A DNA stretch of 64,000 nucleotides from contig PYIU01000010.1 in the NCBI GenBank assembly GCA_003415625.1, positions 1,054,001-1,118,000 of the forward strand, in the 5' to 3' direction. Shown here one piece after another: positions 23,948 through 38,900 of the stretch (its first letter is position 1; each line of letters opens with the position of its first letter). This DNA comes from Aquanectria penicillioides. Its lineage: Eukaryota > Ascomycota > Sordariomycetes > Hypocreales > Nectriaceae. The notes beneath the pieces are model-generated. The model saw only the letters and a list, made by a program, of their open reading frames with translations. It ran no database searches and had not been told where the DNA came from. A program made the position numbers and the translations under genes.

Positions 23948-26900
23948 TCCCTCCTTAATGCCTTAATGCTTGCCCTTAAGTAAACTAAAGGTATAATATA
24001 AAAGGAAAACTTTAAGCTTAATCTATTTAAATGCAAAGAAAATCTTAAAGGAAGCATTTAATTAAATGCTTTATATCTATAATCTATTATCCAACCCACT
24101 ATTATTTCTCTCTATAATTTATTCTACTTTTAATACCTAATCTCTTTATTTTAACTTTATTATTACCTTTCTTTATAATGCAATTCCTAATTATAGTATT
24201 AATTAATATAAAACTAATAAATAAGAATTAAAGGTTTAAATAGCTTATAAGTGGTAGTTATAATTTTATTCTATTAATTTATTAAGATTAACCCTTTTAG
24301 TGCATAAAAGATCTAGCTCTTTATCTAAAGGAGTTTAAGAATAGCCTATTAATTAATCTAAAGTAAATTTATTTATTTAGTTTTAGCAATTATCTTTCTT
24401 TTAATAGAGGCAATATAGTTTAAGTTATAATTACTTTATTGAATTTAAATAGTAATATTAGTAATATTTCTAACTATAGTATTAGCAATTATAGTATAAC
24501 TCCTTTCTTTTACTATACACTTAGCTAGTTAAGGAATTAATAAAGGCAATATAAAGCGCTTATAAAAACTCTATTTATTATTCTTAGCAGTAGGCAAATT
24601 TAAGTCTATTTAATTAAATTGCTATAAGATAGCTAACTTAAATAAAGGTATCTATTAAATTAATTGAATTAATTTAGTTATTTGCTCTTTACCTAAAGAG
24701 TTAATAAACATTTAATTAAATGTATTAAAATAAATAAGTATATTTTAATTAATTTAGATTTCTTTTTTAAGTGCACTTAATTAAATAGTGCTTATATAAA
24801 TTAATAAGCTAATAAGCAATTTATATAGGGGCTAAATAGATTTAATTATTAATTTAGGCTTAATAATAGATTTAAGGGCAGGAGTTTTAGACTTAAGGTA
24901 TAGACTGTAAAGGCAAGTTGCTTTAATGCTTTAACTTTAGTGGTTTAGGGCTTATTTAAAACCTTCTTCTTTATTATTACTTAAGGTAATAATAACTTTA
25001 GTAAACTTATTAATTTTAGCAGGAAATCTATCTATTATTTAATACCTATAAGTTTAATAGCATTTAATTAAATTATTAGCTAAAGGATAGTAAGGCAGTT
25101 AAGGGCCTAATAGTAAAGGTAGATTAGTTTAATAGCTATTGCCTTAAGGATTAAGTAGCTTTAGGATAATTTAATATTTATTTTTAGGAGTTTAGTAATT
25201 AACTTTCTTTTAGCTTATTATATAATAACCTTTTAGATTAATATAAAGCTATTAAGTATTAAAAGAACTATTTTAAAATCTTAAGATATAGGTAGATTTC
25301 TAAATTTTAATAAGTTCTATAAGCTTATATTAATTAAAGAACTTTCTATTAGCAATATTAAGTTTATTAAGGATAATAGTACCAATAAAGTCTTATATTC
25401 AATTGGCATTTAAAGCAATTAATTAAATACTTTTCTTTTACTTATGCTTAATAAGAACTTAATTGTAGTACATTAATGCTAAAGGGGGATTATTAATAGT
25501 ATTATAATTGCTATTAAAGATTAAGGGCTAGATTATAAGGCATCTAATAATTAAAGTTCTAGTAAATCTAACCATTCTATAAATATTAAGGAAGAAAAGG
25601 AAAGTACCTAAAAAGCTATATTCCTAATTTCTAGCTTGCTTAATAATAAGTATAATAAAAACTAAGAAATTATAGGGCAGCCCTATTTTAATTATAATCT
25701 CCCTCTATACTATAGTAAGTGCAATAGCTTGCTTATTCTAAAGGATATTAGCAGTATTATAAATAATTAAATGCCTTAGCTATCTATCCTAAATAAAGAA
25801 GCTTTAATAGATAGCATTAGTAAAGTAAGTAAAGCCAACTAATAGCCTTTTATTGTATATTACTTATTGGAACTTAATAGATATAAAACCAATTAAATAT
25901 TTAGTCTTTTTAATATTTATTCCTTTTGGCAAAAGCTTGCAAAAGAAACTCTTTTGCTTTTACTTATTCTTCTTAATCTTAATGCTTGCAATTAAAAGAT
26001 TAGTTTAGTAAATTATAAGGATATTAATAAGTCTATAGATAAAAGTAGTAAAAAGGGCTTAAATACTAAAATTTAAGGCCATTTCTTTCTTCTATAGGTT
26101 TTTAAATAAATCCTATAGATCTTAATAATAAAATATTTAGGCTTAATAAAAATTAAAAGGGAAGTCTCTAAAGCAATTAATATTAGTAAGCTAAGAATTT
26201 AAATTGCTTTTATTACCTAAAATAGGCTAAGTTTTTAATTTATTAAACTAATAATCCTAATTTATTTAAGGGTAGAATAGTATAGATTAACTATTAAGCA
26301 ATTAATTAAATGTTTTAATAGTGTTTTCTTTACTAAAAGAAAAGAAATCTCTAATCCTACCTTTATTTTAAATAACTCCTTTAGCTATATAAAGGTCTTT
26401 ACTTAGTATTAAAAATTGCGCCTTTAAAGTAGTTGCACTTAAGGTTGCTTTCTTTAGCCCTATTATAAAATAGAGTAAAGGTTAATAAAGGGTTTAAAAG
26501 CTTATAATTAAATGCTTATAATTTAAGAGATAAAGATTATTAGTATTTTTATAGGTATTATAAATAAAATTAAAGTAATATAACTTACTATAAAATTATT
26601 AAAAAAAGGGAAAGAATTATAGGCATAAAGTAAGTTAATATAACTTAAGCGCCTTTATTTTTAATTTAGTATTATTTAAGTGAATTACTATTTTAATATT
26701 TATATATATATAAATATTAATAAGTTTCTTAAAATAGTATACTTTTTAGTATTTAATAAAAATTTTATTAGTATTTAGTTTTTACCTTAAATCTTAAGGG
26801 TTAATTTCCTATTTATTATAAAAGTACTGCATTAGCCCCCTTTTCTATTCCTTCCTTTTTAGCTTATTATTTTTTACCTCTTTAATTTTTTTATACCTTT

Positions 26901-29330
26901 AGTTATTACTGCAATTTTTATTCTTTATTTTATAATAGCTTTATATTGCAATAAGCTTAAGTCTCTTGCCTCTATACCTTACAATTGTCTCCTTAATATA
27001 TGCAATTTTACTATTAGCTATATTTAGGCTTTTGAATTCTTTTATTAGTGCTTTATTTATTAGCATACCTATAATAGTTTTTTTTATAAGGCTTTAATTA
27101 ATGCTATTAGTACTACTATTAAATAATTAATAAGTATTTCTTTTTATATTGCTTTTTAACTATTATTTTTATTTAATAATTAATTAAATACTTTTAGATT
27201 TAGCAATACTTTAATATTTAGATTTGTAGCTTTTAAGCTTTTAATCGATTTAATTAGCCCTTATATATTAAAATTGCCTTTAAGGAAAATAGCAAATAGA
27301 TTAATTGCAAACTTGCTTAATAGTTTATTTTATAGTTACTATTTTACAATTTAGTACTTTATTCTAAAGTAGATCTTCTCCTTTAGTGCTAACTTTAATC
27401 TATATATATCCCTATAGAATAGGCTTATTTAGTAAAGTACTTTTTAATTTAGCTACTAACTTGCCTTAAGTATATTAAGGCATTTATTATTGCCTTTATT
27501 AAATATACTAACCCCTTTATATATTATAAATGCATTTAATTATATACTTTTATAGTTTCTATCTATAATAAATATATCTTTATTCCCTTTTATATATATA
27601 TTTTAATATTAGATTATATAGGTAGCTGCTATACTAATTGTATTTAGAATAGTTAATCTAAATGTAAATAGAGCTTTCTTTATAGATATTAACTAAAGGG
27701 TCTTTATAAAGGCCTTTATGACTTTCCTTTAGGTAGTATAGATACTATTAGTAAGTTTACTTAACTATTAACTTTTGCAATAGATTTTTTTAGGCTAATT
27801 ACTTGCCTATAAATTATATGCAGTTTTCTTACTAATAGTATAGCTAGTAATTGCCAATTAATTAAGTAAGTGCAAGAAGTATTTAATTAAAAGTATAAAG
27901 TAGGTTTTAATTAATAAAAATAATAGTTTTTAGCTTATCTTTTAGTATAGATTGGCTAAATATAGTTTTTAATTTATTAATAATAGTTTAATAGATAGAA
28001 GGCAGTGCTATAAAGTAATTAATTAAGTATTTTTATGCCCTTTAAGGCTATTGCTATTATTATATTATTTTAATAACCTTAAAACTTAATTTCTATTAAA
28101 TATATTTAGATTTTTAAATTTTTTATAGATATTAATACTTTATTTTCTATTATTTTCTATGTATTTTTACCTATTTTTAAATGATTTTAACCCTTTTACT
28201 ATAGTTTTTAGGCGTTTTTATTCTATTTTTATTGATTTTTAATATAATTTTTAAAGTTTTTAAATAGATTTTTAAGGGATTTTTAGGGATTTTTAGCATT
28301 TTCTTAGGGTTTTTAGCCAATTTTTAATTATTTTTATCTAGTTTTATTTAATTTTGCTATCCTTTTACTTGCCTTTAATTGCTCTTTATTTTACTTTTTT
28401 ACTTTATTTTAAGCAGCTTGTCTTTTTTTAGTGTAGTATTAGTTTTAATATCTTTACTTCCCTCTTTTTAACCTTTAGTACCCCTTCCCTAATAGCAATT
28501 TAGCTATTTTTAGCTTAATGCTATTACTAACTATTTAATTAATTGCTTACTATATTTTAATATTGCATTTATTAATTGCTATTTATCTTTAGAATTTAAA
28601 CTTTAATAATCTCTTTAGGCTTAATATAGATATATATTATAGTATTATTATTTAAGCTTTTTATAGCATTTAAATTAAGTTTATTCTATTCTTACTATTC
28701 TATAAACCTAATTTATATTTAATTAAATACTTCCTTTTCTCTCCTTACCTTTAATAGTACTTTTTAACTTATACTAAAAGTCTCTTTATTATCCTTACTT
28801 ATCTATTACCTATTCTTATCCTTTATAAACTTCCTTAATTAATTACTATAGATTATATTAAAAAGCTTAACTCTATTTATAGTATTAAGGATATAACTCT
28901 TTATTTTATTAAATGCATTAGCAATTCTATAAGGGCCTAATTAATATAGCTTTATTTTTGCAATATAAAATATATTCTTTTAATTTTATATATTGTATTA
29001 AAGAACTAAATCTCTAATAGCAAAAGGCTTTTTGTGCAGCCTATATTAATTCTTTTTAGTCTTTCTATTGGCAATTGACCTTTAGAATGCAATTACTTGT
29101 TGCCTGGCTTCTTTTATATCTTTCTACTTTTGCTTTAAGATCCTAATCCTTTGCTTAAGTAAGTCCTTAATAAAGGTTATATTATTCTATTTAATTAAAT
29201 GCTATATAGGCACTTTTACTTCTAAAGGAAGGACTAGCTTCTATTTATAAAGTAAATAAAAAGGTGATCTTTTATATAAAGCGCAAATAGCTGCTCTTTT
29301 AGCTAGTAAAGCTATTAATAAGATATTTAT

Positions 29331-29519
29331 TTATTTTCCTTTTTTTTTACCCTTTTTCTTTAGGAAACTTATTATAGTAGTATAACTACCTTTAATAAAT
29401 CTATTTGCTTTAGGGTTATAAGTAGAAGTATTAATAACTTCTATATTAAGGCTATTAAGATCTTTAGAAATCCTTTTTATAATCTCTTTTTTATTATTAG
29501 TAATTACTCTTTTTAGCAT
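29331..29519 (-). pseudogene. integrase-core relic, inner Gypsy
   Basis: 62-codon frame with the same integrase-core pattern as 21168-21356 but closer to consensus (YNPKANRFIKGSYTTII). This shows lighter mutation in the inner copy. Confidence 0.7.
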
Positions 29520-31239
29520 TTTATACTAATAGTATAGTTTTTTAAGGAATTTTGCAATATAGTAATTATTTAATCTTAGGATTAGCTTGGCCTTTATCTA
29601 TTTATAAAAGTTATATTTAACTTTTAGTATAAATTTAAATCCTTTATTAAAAGATATATACTATTTATTAAGATAAATCTTTATTATTAGGTAAATAGGC
29701 TTAATAGATATAAAGGCTTCTATTAATCTTTAGGGAATATATATCTAATATATTAGGCATTGCCTAATAGCTTCTATAATGCTCCTTTTTATACTTTACT
29801 AATAGTACCTTTTAAAAAGAAATGCATAAATGGCATTATAACTATAATGCCCTCTATTAATATAGTATAATTTAATTAAATCCTTTTAAATATCTTCTTT
29901 CTTTATAATTAACCTTAAGTTGCTTTTCTATTCCTTAGCCCTAATCTATAAGCAGCTACCTTTTATAAAGTGTTTTTTAGCCTTTAGCTATAAGCATTAG
30001 TAATTCTATAGGGTAATACCTATTAGCCTTTTTAATAAAAGTAAGTATTCCTTTAATTATAATAAAGGTTTATTATAATTCTTTTTTAATTCTATTAGTT
30101 TATTCTTAATCTTAATAATATTAAAATAAGCATTAATAAACTCTTTAATATTACCTTTAGCCTTTTAGTCTATTTAATTAAATGCTTTTAGACCTTTTTT
30201 AAATAGCCTATTAGCTATATTGTTCTTATTTTTAGGAATATATTGAATAGTAAAGTTAAATAATAGAATATAATTAATCTATTAAATAACTATTGCATTA
30301 AGAATATTGCTAGCCCTACTATTAAGCTAATAGATTAAAACTTAAGAATCTATCTTTAAGATAAAGGGCAATCTATATATATAGCTATAAAGGTATTTAA
30401 TCCTATATAATATGCCCTTATATTTAAGTTTAATAGTATTATATCTTTATTCTATAGGAGTCTAAAAACTAAATTTATACCTTATTAAATGCCTCTTTCC
30501 CTTTATTATTTGCATTAATACTATACCCTAGCTTTCTTTACTAGTATTAGTTATAAGGATGACCTTCCTAAATCCTTTAGAAAGGTCTAATATTGCTAGA
30601 ATAGAAGTAAAAGTTATCTTTTCTTTAAGAATTGCTATAATATTAGCTTATTCCTTACCCTATATCTATATAGCATCCTTCCTTAATAATTAAATAAAAG
30701 GTCTAGCAATTTAGGTATATTTTTTAACTTAAATTTAATAGTAGCCTATAATTTCTAAAAATGCTTTAACTTACTTTAGGTTATAGCATCTTTCCTATTT
30801 ATTAATTTTAATTACTTTTTCCTTTATTAGCTGCCTTTTAGCTATACTATATAAATATCTAATAATAATTGCAATATACTAATAGAACTTTAACTTCCCT
30901 ATAGAAATTGTGCACTTAAATAGCTTAATGTTTAAAAGAGTTTTATTTAAATTAATTAAATGCTTTAAGATAAACCTCTATATATTAGGGAGCACTTCCT
31001 CCTTATTATATTTAGTCTTTAGTCCTTTAATAGCAATATTATTTAAAAAGGCTTAATAGACTTTTAATAATAGATTAAAGAGGATTTTAATTATAATCCT
31101 TAAGAACTATACTATTAAATTGATTCCTCCTTATAGTAAGGTATATATCCTAAAAAGCCCTAATAGTATATTAAAAGTCATTAAATCCTAACTTTTCTTT
31201 ATTAAAAAAATCTAATTATATTCTAAAAAGAAGTCCAAA

Positions 31240-31431
31240 AGAGTTAGGATTTTATATATCTTAAATTTAGCTAAGAATTTATTAGCTTCTAAAGGAATTA
31301 ATCCATTCTATATTATATATATATTATATCTTTTAGCTAAATTAATTAAATGAAGTCTACTATCCTTTTTTACTACTAGTATATATAGGTTCTAGTAGGC
31401 AGTATAAAACTCTTAAAGGATTCCTCTTTTT
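31240..31431 (-). pseudogene. reverse-transcriptase relic, inner Gypsy
   Basis: The minus-strand reading keeps the spacing of the Gypsy RT N-terminal motif: a VKKD turn, then L.L, then YN/LN, then PL. Stop codons and RIP-type replacements interrupt it. Its position to the right of integrase fits the order RT-RNaseH-integrase on the minus strand. Confidence 0.5.
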
Positions 31432-34400
31432 ATTTAAGTTTTTAGTAATTTAATAACCTTCTTTTTTAATCCTTTAGGGATTAAAATATTTTCTATTTAT
31501 TAAACTTTATATTTAATTATTTTAATAATCTATAGAAGGGCTACTTTAGGGTTTAGTCTTCTATACTCCTTAAAATCCTAAGCAAATATTGCTTTTTTAT
31601 TATAAAGAATTTCTAAAAGAATACTTCTTTTTTTATTAATAAAGATCCCTTCTATTTAATTAATTACTTTCTAAAGTCTTTCTTTATATAGCCTTAATCC
31701 TTTAGCTATTTTAAAGAACTTAAGTATTAAAAGCTTTAAGTATTTAAACTTCTCTTTAAGGTCTCCCTTTACTTTCTTCTACTTTTTCTCCTTTTAATAT
31801 AGATCCCCTTTAAGAATAGATCTATTTAATAGAATATTGTCTTTAGGATATATTTTATTGGCTTTTTATTTATATATTATATTAATAAGTGCTACCTTCC
31901 CTCTTTAGTATATAGCTAATTATAGCTTCTTCTTTACCTTTATTACCTTTATATAATTAACCTTTAATTAATTCTTAATTACTAATTAAATTACTATTTT
32001 TATTAATGCCTTATTTAACTATTTAATTAATTGCTTATTATTATTTTCTTTTAGACCCTATAATTCTATTAGTCTAAAAGAACTTTAGGAACTTATCTTT
32101 AATTGCCTTAAGTAGTCTTTATATTCCTTAAGGCATTTTATTTAATATTTCTAGCAGTAGGTATAATAATCTTAATTAAGCTAAATTAATATTATAAAAG
32201 CATTTCTTCTTTTAGAGATATATAATTAAATATAACTTTAGTAGCCCTAATAAAAAGCATTCCTAAAATAAAAAGAATAGAAATATATTCTCTTAAAGCA
32301 ATATAGAATCTCTATACTATTTAAATATTTTTAAGAAATAGCTTAATATTTACTTCTCTATACATTTAGATTTAATTATTAAAGTAGAATATAGTAAAAG
32401 CTTCTATAGGCTTTACTTTTAGCTTGCATTTTTATGCTATTTTATTAAAGATAATATTTCCTTTTAATTTAAAATCTACTAAAGCTTCTTAAGTTATTTT
32501 ATTAAGGTTATTTAACTTTACTTAAATTTTTAGTAGTTCTTAATATTAGGCTAAAGTTCTTTAATGCTATTAGTCTAAAATATTTATATAGACTATTAAA
32601 TGCATTTAATTAAATATAACTTTTCCCCCTTTAGTTATTATATAGCTAATATTAACTTTATTAATACTTCCTTAATCCTTAATAAGGTATTCTCTAGGCA
32701 ATAGCATATAATAAAGTTTAGATTCCTCCTTAATTAATACACTATTAATATTATACTGCTTAATAATACAGTTAAAGTACTCCTTTAAGAATATTGCTTT
32801 TAAATTATTAATTATAATTAAATTAATAGCTTATTAAATCTATCTCTTTTTTAATAAAGGTTTAAGTTTTATCTATTTAATTTCTTTTATTCCCTTTATA
32901 TAATTAAAAACTATCTCTAAAATATTATTACCTAAAGGAGAGTTAAAAGTAATTAAGTCCTTAATAGTTATTTAGACTTTTAATTTTACTACCTTTTTAT
33001 AAACTTATCTTTTTATTTAAATAACCTTAAGCATTTAATTAAAAGCATTTTAATCCTTTTCTTTAAGAATAATATTAGCAATCTCCCTATTCTTAATAAG
33101 TTCTCTATTTATAACTTAAATAAAAGACTAAATTCCCTTTTTCTTTTCTTAATTAGCTAATTTCTCTTTTAATTTTACTTTTATATATTTTATAGTATTA
33201 GTTTTTAATATAATATTAGCAATAAAAGGGTTATTAATCAATTCTATAGCTTAATTATCAATAAGGATATAGTTAACTTTAGGTTTTTAGGTCTCCTTAA
33301 GGGAATTCCTACTAAGCATTAAGGAGCTATACTTTAGTCAATTAGTATACCTAAGGAAGTCTTTAATTAAACGCTTCTCTTTCTTAGCAACTTGCTATTT
33401 CTATGCATTTAGCTTATCTACCATTATAACCTTAGCTTAGCTATAAATCTTAAAGGTAAGAAATTTTAAGATCCATAAAATAATTATTTTTCTTATTTTT
33501 CCTTTAATAGTAAGCTTATATATTAGTTTTAAGAATAGTAAGAGTTTCTATTGCTCTATTTAAATAAAGCCAGTATTACTATTATAGTCTATAAATCCTT
33601 TTCTTCTATCTTTTATAAAAAATAGGCAATAGTTTAAAAAATGCTCTATTTCTATATAATAAAAGTACTTTAAATCCCTATTATAACTTGCATTAATATA
33701 AAAGTTATAATAGAAATATATATAATTAGATTCTTTTACTTAATTAAAGTTATTTCTAATTAGCAATAACAATTCTATTTTTAATTAATTAATCTTTTAG
33801 TATATAATCCTCTTTAACTTCTATAACTTATTTATAATATCTTAAGCTATATTAATTTATAGCTTCTTTATTCCTTTAGTAAGAAGACTTAATTCCCCTT
33901 TTAAGCTTTAGATAGAATTAAGGAACTTAAGCTTTTAATGCTAGAGCTAATTTTAATAAGCAAAAGGTTTTTTGGTTTTTCTAAAATGTCTAAAGTTATT
34001 ATTCTTCCTTTCTATCTAAAAGATTTAGATTCCTTTCTTAGCATTAAGAAAGTTCTTAATTAGCCTAATTATCTCCTTATACTTTATTATTCTTAAGGTA
34101 TTTAAGTATTTCCCTTTCTATTAATAGATATTAATAATAATATTTTTTAATATAGCATTATAAATAGCCTAAGCCTATACTATAAAAGCCTTTTAGCTAA
34201 TAGAATCTACTTTTCTATTAAATTAGGCATACTTTATAAGCCACTAAAAGATAACTCTATACTCTATAGATTAGATTAAAGTTATATTTATTTACTAAAG
34301 CTTATTCTTAAATAGATCTAATTAATTTAAATCCTAATACTTAAAGGTTTCTAAGAGATTCTACTTTATAGTAGCTTAATTATTGCCTTTTAGTAAGTTT

Positions 34401-35596
34401 ATAATATCTTAAGATACTTTAAAGGTTATATAGTATATAAGAGCTTTACTCTTTATACTATTTATAATTCCTTAGCTAATTATAAATCCATTATATAATT
34501 TAAGGAAATGCATAATATTCCTTTTATTAAAAATTATATTAAGCAATTAAATAGGGGTAATAGTTACTTCTATTATTTTAGCTAATATATTTAGTTTATT
34601 CTCTTTAGGAATATTAATATTAATAGTATTAATTAACTTAAAAAGAATAGTTAAAGATTATTAACTATATTGACCCCCTTTACTTTTAATAGGGCTTAAG
34701 GGGTTTAATTGCATTTAATTAAATATTCCTTTTATTTTTTTATTTAAAGGTACTAATAAATTATAGTTATTAGGATTCCTATAATAAGTGTTCTAATATA
34801 TATATATAGGGGAGTATAGGCTAGCTACTTAACTCCTAAAATTATAAATTGCAATAAAATAATATATATATATAATAAAAAAAAAAATAATAAAATAAAT
34901 TAAAATATATACTAAAATAATTAAAAAAAGTAAAGAAAAAGAATAATAGTATTATATTTAATAAGGCTTTATCTTAATAAATTTAAACTAGCTTTTTAAA
35001 GTTAATAATAATAGATAAAGTAATTAATTAAAATAGTAATAAATATATATATATGCCCTTTAGTTAAAGTTTAAAGATTAATAAAAATAATAAAAATTTT
35101 CTATCCCCTATAATTAATTAAGGGTTAAGTAATCTTTTTCTTTCTCTTTTTTCTCCTTTCTTAATCTATAAATTAAGCTTTTAGCAGTCTTAAGTATACT
35201 CCAATATTTAAAAGTATTTAATTAAATGCTTATATATTATTTACACTATTATTTTGCCTTATATACCTTTATGCTAATATATTAACACTATATTAAATTA
35301 TTAAATTTTTCTATATATTTGCCTTAACTATAGTAGTAGGTTTTCTTTTTTTAGAATGCAAACTTATATTAGTATCTCTATTTACTTTTAGTATTATTTT
35401 TAATCTTAATGCCCTCTATTTTTATAGAAGTAATGGATTTTCTAATATTTAGGAATTCCTAGATCTTTACAATCAATTATCTACCATTTCTTTAGGTTCT
35501 TAATAATAGCTTAAAAGTGTTATTAAAGAGTTTAATTAAACACTTTAGTATCCTTTTAAATAACTTAAAGGCTTCTCCCTACTATAACCTCTAAAT

Positions 35597-35978
35597 GTAT
35601 TAATAGATAGGGACACTAGCCAAAATATACACCTTACCTAAAAGGGTATAGAGTAAGTAAGTTTAATTAAAGACCAAATAGCCTTTTTAAGTAGCTGCAA
35701 ACAACTTAAAAGAGTATTAAAGCATTTAATTAAATGCTTTAAAGTATCCCTTAAAGAAAAGAAAGAAAGAAAATAGAGCAGAAAGTTATAAATAAAGTAA
35801 TGTTATAAGGGGCTGCATTAGGACTTTAATAGGGTCTAAATATAAAGAATTTAGAATTTTAAAAATAAAAATTAGTTGGAGAAAACTGCCTGTTTATTTT
35901 CTATGTCTTTAAGGTCCCTTTTATCTTCCTAACCAACCTAATAATAGATTGATCTATATTACCTTAGACCCTAACTTA
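35597..35978 (-). repeat. LTR, inner Gypsy (5' LTR)
   Basis: 382 bp; its right side is flanked by the target duplication GTATT and then by the resumed outer element. Confidence 0.85.
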
Positions 35979-38900
35979 GTATTAAAAGCTTTAAGTACTT
36001 AAACTTCTCTTTAAGGTCTCTCTTTACTTTCTTCTATCTTTTCTCCTTTTAATATAAATCCCCTTTAGGAATAGATCTATTTAATAAAATATTATTTTTA
36101 GAATATATTTTATTAGCTTTTTATTTATATATTATATTAATAAATACTACTTTTTCTCTTTAGTATATAGCTAATTATAGCTTCTTTTTGCCTTTATTAC
36201 TTTTATATAGTTAACCTTTAATTAATTTTTAACTATTAATTAAATTATTGCTTTTATTAATGCCTTATTTAATTATTTAATTAAATGCTTATTATTGTTT
36301 TCTTTTAGACTCTATAATTCTATTAGTCTAAAAGAACTTTAGGAACTTATTTTTAATTGCCTTAAATAGTCTCTATACTTCTTAAGGCATTTTATTTAAT
36401 ATTTCTAATAGTAAGTATAATAATCTTAATTAAGCTAAATTAATATTATAAAAGTATTTTTCCTTTTAGAGATATATAATTAAATATAACTTTAGTAGCC
36501 TTAATAAAGGGCATTCCTAAAATAAAAAGAATAAAAATATATTCTTTTAAAGCAATATAGAATCTCTATACTATTTAAATATTTTTAAAAAATAGCTTAA
36601 TATTTACTTCTTTATATATTTAGATTTAATTATTAAAGTAAAATATAGTAAAAGCTTTTATAGGCTTTACTTTTAGCTTGCATTTTTATACTATTTTATT
36701 AAAAATAATATTTCCTTTTAATTTAAAATTTACTAAAGCTTTTTAAGTTATTTTATTAAAATTACTTAATTTTATTTAGATTTTTAGTAGTTCTTAATAT
36801 TAGGCTAAAGTTCTTTAATACTATTAATCTAAAATATTTATATAGATTATTAAATATATTTAATTAAATATAACTTTTCCCTTTTTAATTATTATATAGC
36901 TAATATTAACTTTATTAATACTTTTTTAATTCTTAATAAAGTATTCTTTAGGCAATAGTATATAATAAAGTTTAGATTCTTTCTTAATTAATATACTATT
37001 AATACTATACTACTTAATAATATAGTTAAAGTACTCCTTTAAGAATATTGCTTTTAGATTATTAATTATAATTAAGTTAATAGCTTATTAAATCTATCTC
37101 TTTTTAAGTAAGGGTTTAGGTTTTATTTATTTAATTTCTTTTATTCCTTTTATATAATTAAAAACTATTTTTAAGATATTATTACTTAAGGGAGGGTTAA
37201 AGGTAATTAAATCCTTAATGGTTATTTAGACTTTTAATTTTATTACCTTTTTATAAATTTATCTTTTTATTTAAATAACCTTAAGCATTTAATTAAAAGT
37301 ATTTTAATCCTTTTCTTTAAGGATAATATTAGTAATCTTTTTATTTTTAATAAATTCTTTATTTATAACTTAAATAGAAAATTAAGTTTCTTTTTTCTTT
37401 TTTTAATTAATTAATTCCTTTTTTAATTTTACTTTTATATATTTTACAGTATTAATTTTTAATATAATATTAGCAATAAAAGGGTTATTAATTAATTTTA
37501 TAGCTTAATTATTAATAAAAATGCAATTAACTTTAGGTTCTTAAATCTTTTTAAGGGAATTCCTACTAAATATTAAGGAGCTATACTTTAGTTAATTAAT
37601 ATACCTAAAGAAGTCTTTAATTAAATGCTTCTTTTTTTTAGTAATCTATTATTTCTATACATTTAGCTTATTTGCTATTATAACCTTAGCTTAGCTATAA
37701 ATCTTAAAGGTAAGGAATTCTAGAATCTATAAAATAACTATTTTTCTTACTCTTTCTTTAATAATAAGCTTATATATTAGTTTTAAGGGTAATAAGAGTT
37801 TCTATTGCCCTATTTAAATAAAGCCAGTATTGCTATTATAGTCTATAAATCCCCTCTTTCTATCTTCTATAAAAAGTAAGTAATAGTTTAAAAAATGCCT
37901 TACTTTTATATAATAAAAGCACTTTAGATCTCTATTATAATTTACATTAATATAGAAGTTATAATAGAAATATATATAATTAAATTCTTTTATTTAATTA
38001 AGGTTGTTTTTAATTAATAATAATAATTCTATTTTTAATTAATTAATCTTTTAGTGTATAATCCTCTTTAATTTCTACAATTTATTTATAATGTTTTAGG
38101 CTATATTAATTTATAGCTTTTTTATTCTTTTAGTAAAAAGACTTAACTTCCCTTTTAAGCTTTAAATAAAGTTAAGGAACTTAAGCTTTTAATACTAAAG
38201 CTAATTTTAATAAGCAAAAGGTTTTTTAGTTTTTCTAAAATATCTAAAGTTATTATCTTTCCTTTCTATTTAAAAGATTTAGATTTCTTTTTTAGTATTA
38301 AGGAAGTTCTTAATTAGCCTAATTATTTCCTTATACTTTATTATTCTTAAGGTATTTAAGTATTTCCCTTTCTATTAGTAGATATTAATAATAATATTTT
38401 TTAGTATAGCATTATAAATAGCTTAAGCCTATACTATAAAAGCCTTTTAGCTAATAGAATTTACTCTTTTATTAAATTAAATATACTTTATAAGCTATTA
38501 AAGGATAACTCTATACTCTATAGACTAAATTAAAGTTATATTTATTTACTAAAGCTTATTTTTAGGTAGATTTAATTAATTTAAATTTTAGTACTTAAAG
38601 GTTTTTAAAAGGTTTTACTTTATAGTAGCCTAATTATTGCCTTTTAGTAAGTTTATAATATCTTAAGATACTTTAAAGGTTATATAGTATATAAAAGCTT
38701 TACTTTTTATACTATTTATAACTTTTTAGTTAATTATAAATCTATTATATAATTTAAGGAAATATATAATATTCTTTTTATTAAAAATTATATTAAGCAA
38801 TTAAATAAAGGTAATAGTTACTTTTATTATTTTAATTAATATATTTAGTTTATTCTTTTTAAAAATATTAATATTAATAGTATTAATTAATTTAAAAAGG

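Larger units (their letters stand above)
23566..35978 (-). mobile_element. inner full-length Ty3/Gypsy element (12,413 bp)
   Basis: Complete element with 382-bp LTRs at 23566-23947 and 35597-35978 and 5-bp target duplications GTATT on both sides (23561-23565, 35979-35983). It sits inside another copy of the same family; the matching unbroken site is within its own sequence near 31718-31735. Pol relics are on the minus strand: RT near 31240-31431, integrase near 29331-29519. A minus-strand polypurine tract (AAGGAGGGA, plus-strand 23948-23956) directly abuts the 3' LTR at 23947. About 5 kb between integrase and 3' LTR has no recognised domain, long for a Gypsy element. Every frame is broken. 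Confidence 0.88.
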
